Shown piece by piece: positions 62,201 to 64,000 of a stretch of DNA of 64,000 bases (positions are counted from its first letter, which is position 1; every line of letters begins with the position of its first letter). The translations under genes and the position numbers were made by a program. The stretch is from Burkholderia sp. WSM2230. GTDB lineage: Bacteria; Pseudomonadota; Gammaproteobacteria; Burkholderiales; Burkholderiaceae. The stretch is from positions 124,750-188,749 of the forward strand of contig NZ_AXAJ01000007.1 in NCBI RefSeq assembly GCF_000472445.1, given 5' to 3'. The notes under the pieces were generated by a model. That model made no database searches. It was not told the DNA's origin and saw only the letters and a list, made by a program, of their open reading frames with translations.

Positions 62201-62717
62201 CGCGCAAGGAAGCATCCGGGAGGGAATCGCCCAGATGCGCCAAGGCCTGGACACGCAACGGGCCGCCGGTAGCGGAGACCAGCGGCCGTATTTCCTCGCG
62301 CTGCTTGCCGACAGCTATTCGCGCGCAGGCGACAACGAGGCCGCTTTGGGAATGCTCGAAGAGGCGATGTCGATCGTGCAGAACTCTGGCGAGCATTGTT
62401 ACGAGGCCGAGTTGTACCGGCTCAAGGCAAGCATGCTGCCCGGCGAGGCGAACAACGAGGACGCCGTGTCTGCTCGCGACGACGAAGCCGCGAGCTGCGT
62501 GCATAAAGCAATCGCACTGGCTCGCCGGCAGGGCGCGAGATCGCTGGAACTGCGCGCGGCGTCAGACCTCGCCCGGTTGTTGCAACGGCAAGGGAAGAAG
62601 GCGGAAGCCCGGCATGCGCTTTCCGATGTGTATGACCGTTTCACGGAAGGCTTCGACACGGCGGACCTTCGGGACGCGAAAGCGCTGCTGGATGCACTGA
62701 ATGCGGGCGCTGAATGA
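59262..62717 (+). CDS. Zinc ribbon - class III cyclase - AAA/STAND ATPase - TPR protein
   Basis: A 1151-residue soluble protein. Two zinc ribbons come first (C3/C6/C17/C20 and C28/C31/C42/C45), then a Pro-rich linker and a class III nucleotide cyclase domain (about 98-280) with metal Asp108 and Asp152. The usual transition-state Asn is His230, with Arg234 kept. An ATPase domain follows (Walker A GEAGVGKS, 330-337; LLFEDLQWLD as Walker B), and the last 450 residues are TPR-like helical repeats. This architecture matches annotated adenylate/guanylate cyclase-ATPase proteins; second-messenger production is doubtful because of His230. GAGGG lies about four bases before the ATG. Confidence 0.88.
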   Translation: MRCTNCGAETSPGAKFCEACGTMLSRTCLHCGHEAAPAARFCSECGAPLSEAHPTPSPYRQSVSEPPPPPVIYTPHHLAERIRAEHAAMEARGETAGERKTITALFADMAGSTALIHDLDPEVAHRLIKPVVALMMEAVHYYEGYVAKSLGDGILALFGAPIAHEDHPQRALFAALRMQQAMRRHGDRIRLEEGIPLQIRVGVHTGEVVVRAIRTDDLHTDYDPLGHTIHIASRIEGIAAPTSILVSESTRKLAEGYFEFKALGATQLKGIPEPLCVYEVLGLGALRTRLQLAAQRGLARFVGRETEMEHLHRALEAIRTGHGRVVGVVGEAGVGKSRLFHEFKERSRRGALVLETFSVSHGKAFANLPLVELLENYFQIVAQDDARHRREKVIGKALTLERGFEDLVPYVLYLLGIGEAGSALAEMDARIRRDRTFDAIRQLLARESRDQPVYLLFEDLQWLDRETEAFLAYLVEHIPDTPILLLVNYRPEYQPAWERAAHCSQLRLEPLDSTEAQGLLTALLGDDPTLAPLKQLILEKTEGNPFFMEEVVQTLAEDKSLLGDAGHYRIEQTPATLHIPTTVQGVLAARIDRLPLDEKELLQTLAVIGHEFPFSLIRRICGDDAAQDDELRRLLAHLETADFIYERAAFPEVDYSFKHALTQEVAGHSLLTERRSALHERTAQAIEALFPTRIADYCSELAHHYSLSGNIPKAVEYLHRAAQQALRHAAHPDAMHHLGAALALLKRLPDTPARAQWELTLLLSLGPALMDVRGYGAPEVGATYTRALALCERTGETSQRFAAQLGLRIHHLVRAEYATAYELGKQMLGTARRAKDPGLLMEAHGALGSCFFLQGDFGAARTHVEQALAIYDPDRHQAHVFEHGVDPGIRALNFLLLTLWFQGYPAQARERSLEALALAQKLAYGPSVAFSLTYAAQLHQLRREPSLACERAEAVITLSTEHGLPYWLAWGTLLRGWAMSAQGSIREGIAQMRQGLDTQRAAGSGDQRPYFLALLADSYSRAGDNEAALGMLEEAMSIVQNSGEHCYEAELYRLKASMLPGEANNEDAVSARDDEAASCVHKAIALARRQGARSLELRAASDLARLLQRQGKKAEARHALSDVYDRFTEGFDTADLRDAKALLDALNAGAE

Positions 62718-62832
62718 GTCGCACCATGACGGAGGGCGGCGAGCGGCGCTCCGGTGTGCCGCCCGATGCCATGATGCCTGATGCCTGATTGATGCCGTTG
62801 AGCGCAGGCCGCATTGCCGAGGACAGGAGCTT

Positions 62833-63882
62833 ATGACGACCACGCACGCAAGACGTCGCGACAACGAAGCGCCCAGGCAGGTAGCACTGGCCTTGCAGGG
62901 CGGCGGAATGCACGGCGCGTTCACCTGGGGCGTGCTCGACCGTTTGCTCGAGGACGGTAGGCTCGCGGTCGAAGGCGTCAGCGCGACGAGTGCCGGCGCG
63001 ATGAATGCAGCAGTGCTCGCATATGGGCTGCTGAAGGGCGGCGAAGACGGCGCGCGGCAGGCGCTGCATGACTTCTGGCGCGCGGTCGCACAATCGGCCG
63101 AGCGCTACAATCCGCTGCGCTGGATGCCTTGGCTCAAAGGCACGCACAGTTTTGGGCTCGACCATTCGCCGCTTTATGCATTCGCCGACATGGCGCTGCG
63201 CATCTTCTCGCCTTATCAGTTCAATCCGAACAACCTCAATCCGCTACGCGAGGTGCTCGAAAGCCAGGTGGACTTCGCCGCGCTGCGCAAGCACTGTCCG
63301 ATCCGGCTGTATCTGTGCGCGACCAACGTCGAGACGGGAAAGATACGCATCTTCACCGGCGAAGATGTCACTGCCGAGGCGGTGCTGGCATCGGCATGCG
63401 TGCCGACCCTCTTCCAGGCTGTCATGATCGACGGCGAGCACTACTGGGACGGCGGCTATATGGGCAATCCAGCCATCTATCCGCTCATCTACAACTGTAC
63501 GACGCGAGACGTCGTGATCGTGCATATCAATCCGCTCGTGCGTCGTGGGGTGCCCATCACGGCGGCCGAGATTCTCAACCGTATCAGCGAGATCAGCTTC
63601 AACTCGTCGCTGATGCGCGAGATGCGAGCGATCGCGTTCGTTACCGATCTGATCCAGCAGGGCAAGATACACCGCGGCGAAATGAAGGAAATGCTGATCC
63701 ATTCGATTCGCGCCGACGACGCTATGTGCGCTTTGAGCGTGTCGAGCAAATACAACGCCGACTGGCGTTTTTTGAGCGAGCTGCGCGACAACGGACGCCG
63801 CGAAGCCGATGCATGGCTCGCGCATCATTACAGGAATATCGGGCTGCGGTCGACCATCGACATCCGCAAGGAGTTTCTCTGA
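62833..63882 (+). CDS. Patatin-like phospholipase
   Basis: A 349-residue patatin-fold lipase or esterase. The glycine-rich oxyanion loop is GGGMHGAF, the nucleophile elbow is ATSAG (Ser in place, first Gly replaced by Ala) and the catalytic Asp is in WDGGYMGNP. No signal peptide. Related proteins are encoded near polyhydroxyalkanoate or acetoacetyl metabolism in other bacteria, but there is no such gene here. AGGAG stands seven bases before ATG 62833. Confidence 0.88.
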   Translation: MTTTHARRRDNEAPRQVALALQGGGMHGAFTWGVLDRLLEDGRLAVEGVSATSAGAMNAAVLAYGLLKGGEDGARQALHDFWRAVAQSAERYNPLRWMPWLKGTHSFGLDHSPLYAFADMALRIFSPYQFNPNNLNPLREVLESQVDFAALRKHCPIRLYLCATNVETGKIRIFTGEDVTAEAVLASACVPTLFQAVMIDGEHYWDGGYMGNPAIYPLIYNCTTRDVVIVHINPLVRRGVPITAAEILNRISEISFNSSLMREMRAIAFVTDLIQQGKIHRGEMKEMLIHSIRADDAMCALSVSSKYNADWRFLSELRDNGRREADAWLAHHYRNIGLRSTIDIRKEFL

Positions 63883-63943
63883 GCCTCGCGATGACGTTAG
63901 CCCGGTGGAGCGGTGTGCTGTCACCGCGCGCAAAGGAGCAAGG

Positions 63944-64000
63944 ATGAACAGGACGCAGGCGCGCTTCGTCGCGCTGTGGTCTCGCAGCGGCGGCGCGCAT
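63944..64000 (+). CDS. Start of a gene cut by the window end
   Basis: ATG 63944 with AAGGAG five bases upstream; 19 codons are visible (MNRTQARFVALWSRSGGAH). The start resembles that of predicted HD-type metal-dependent phosphohydrolases, but too little is visible to name it. Confidence 0.55.
   Translation, partial: MNRTQARFVALWSRSGGAH

Noticed and set aside
62766..62790. Short tandem GATGCCT repeats after the cyclase-ATPase stop
   Set aside because: Only two or three 7-base units; likely chance.
1..64000. Mobile elements, prophage genes, tRNA or rRNA genes
   Set aside because: I saw no transposase, integrase, phage structural gene, terminal inverted repeats or tRNA-like cloverleaf, and gene style is uniform. 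A tRNA scan could still find one I missed.

Overview
The window is a GC-rich chromosomal stretch with no rRNA, tRNA, insertion sequence, phage gene or CRISPR array that I can see. Codon use, gene families (caa3 and Cio oxidases, DUF892 protein, GFA protein, KatN, membrane glucose dehydrogenase) and strong AAGGAG/GGAG ribosome sites point to a Burkholderiaceae bacterium, most like Paraburkholderia or Caballeronia. That assignment is inference from protein flavour, not from a marker gene. Gene density is high. Many genes on the minus strand are joined by four-base ATGA stop/start overlaps, so whole operons can be read off the sequence.

Region 1 (1-4.1 kb): the end of a zinc alcohol dehydrogenase, a small membrane protein, a charged 85-residue protein and a RecQ helicase without an HRDC domain. 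Region 2 (4.1-13.3 kb): an eight-gene minus-strand glycan operon with a GT4 glycosyltransferase, GmhB-type phosphatase, two GT9 heptosyltransferase-like enzymes, a NodU/TobZ-type O-carbamoyltransferase, a GT2 enzyme, a second GT4-like enzyme and a UDP-glucuronate decarboxylase (UDP-xylose synthase). Facing away from it is an 893-residue fusion of an Atm1-type ABC exporter, a degenerate histidine-kinase-like ATPase domain and a response-regulator receiver domain. Beyond that lie a GT2/PIG-L deacetylase pair, and a flavodoxin-fold reductase followed by a PsiD-like (phosphatidylserine-decarboxylase family) enzyme.

Region 3 (20.9-36.9 kb): stress and redox genes. These are manganese catalase, a DUF892 ferritin-like protein, two hemerythrins, a NUDIX hydrolase, a membrane PQQ glucose dehydrogenase with a roughly 110-residue Ala/Ser/Thr-rich insert, a cyanide-insensitive bd-type quinol oxidase (CioAB) with a 35-residue DUF2474 small subunit, a YdeP-type molybdopterin oxidoreductase, and a NAD synthetase/PncC pair. 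Region 4 (36.9-43.2 kb): a six-gene caa3-type cytochrome oxidase operon with a triheme cytochrome c. Its subunit I lacks both the D-channel aspartate and the K-channel lysine.

Region 5 (43.5-58.9 kb): two orphan hybrid histidine kinases (one with two receiver domains), tandem Hsp20 genes, another GT4 enzyme and many small hydrophilic proteins (57, 50, 41, 97, 72 residues), a DUF4142 protein, a GFA protein, a ParB-like protein, a half-size iron-permease-like protein, an FmdB zinc ribbon, and an ArsR-regulated old yellow enzyme. Region 6 (59.3-64 kb): a 1151-residue zinc ribbon-cyclase-ATPase-TPR protein, a patatin-like lipase and the first codons of another gene.

Taken together, the window reads as an accessory stress, respiration and cell-surface region. 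It combines alternative terminal oxidases and periplasmic glucose oxidation (electron flow), catalase, hemerythrin and ferritin-like proteins (oxygen and iron), small heat-shock and hydrophilic proteins (protein protection), and glycan synthesis (envelope). Several multidomain signalling proteins have no partner regulator nearby.
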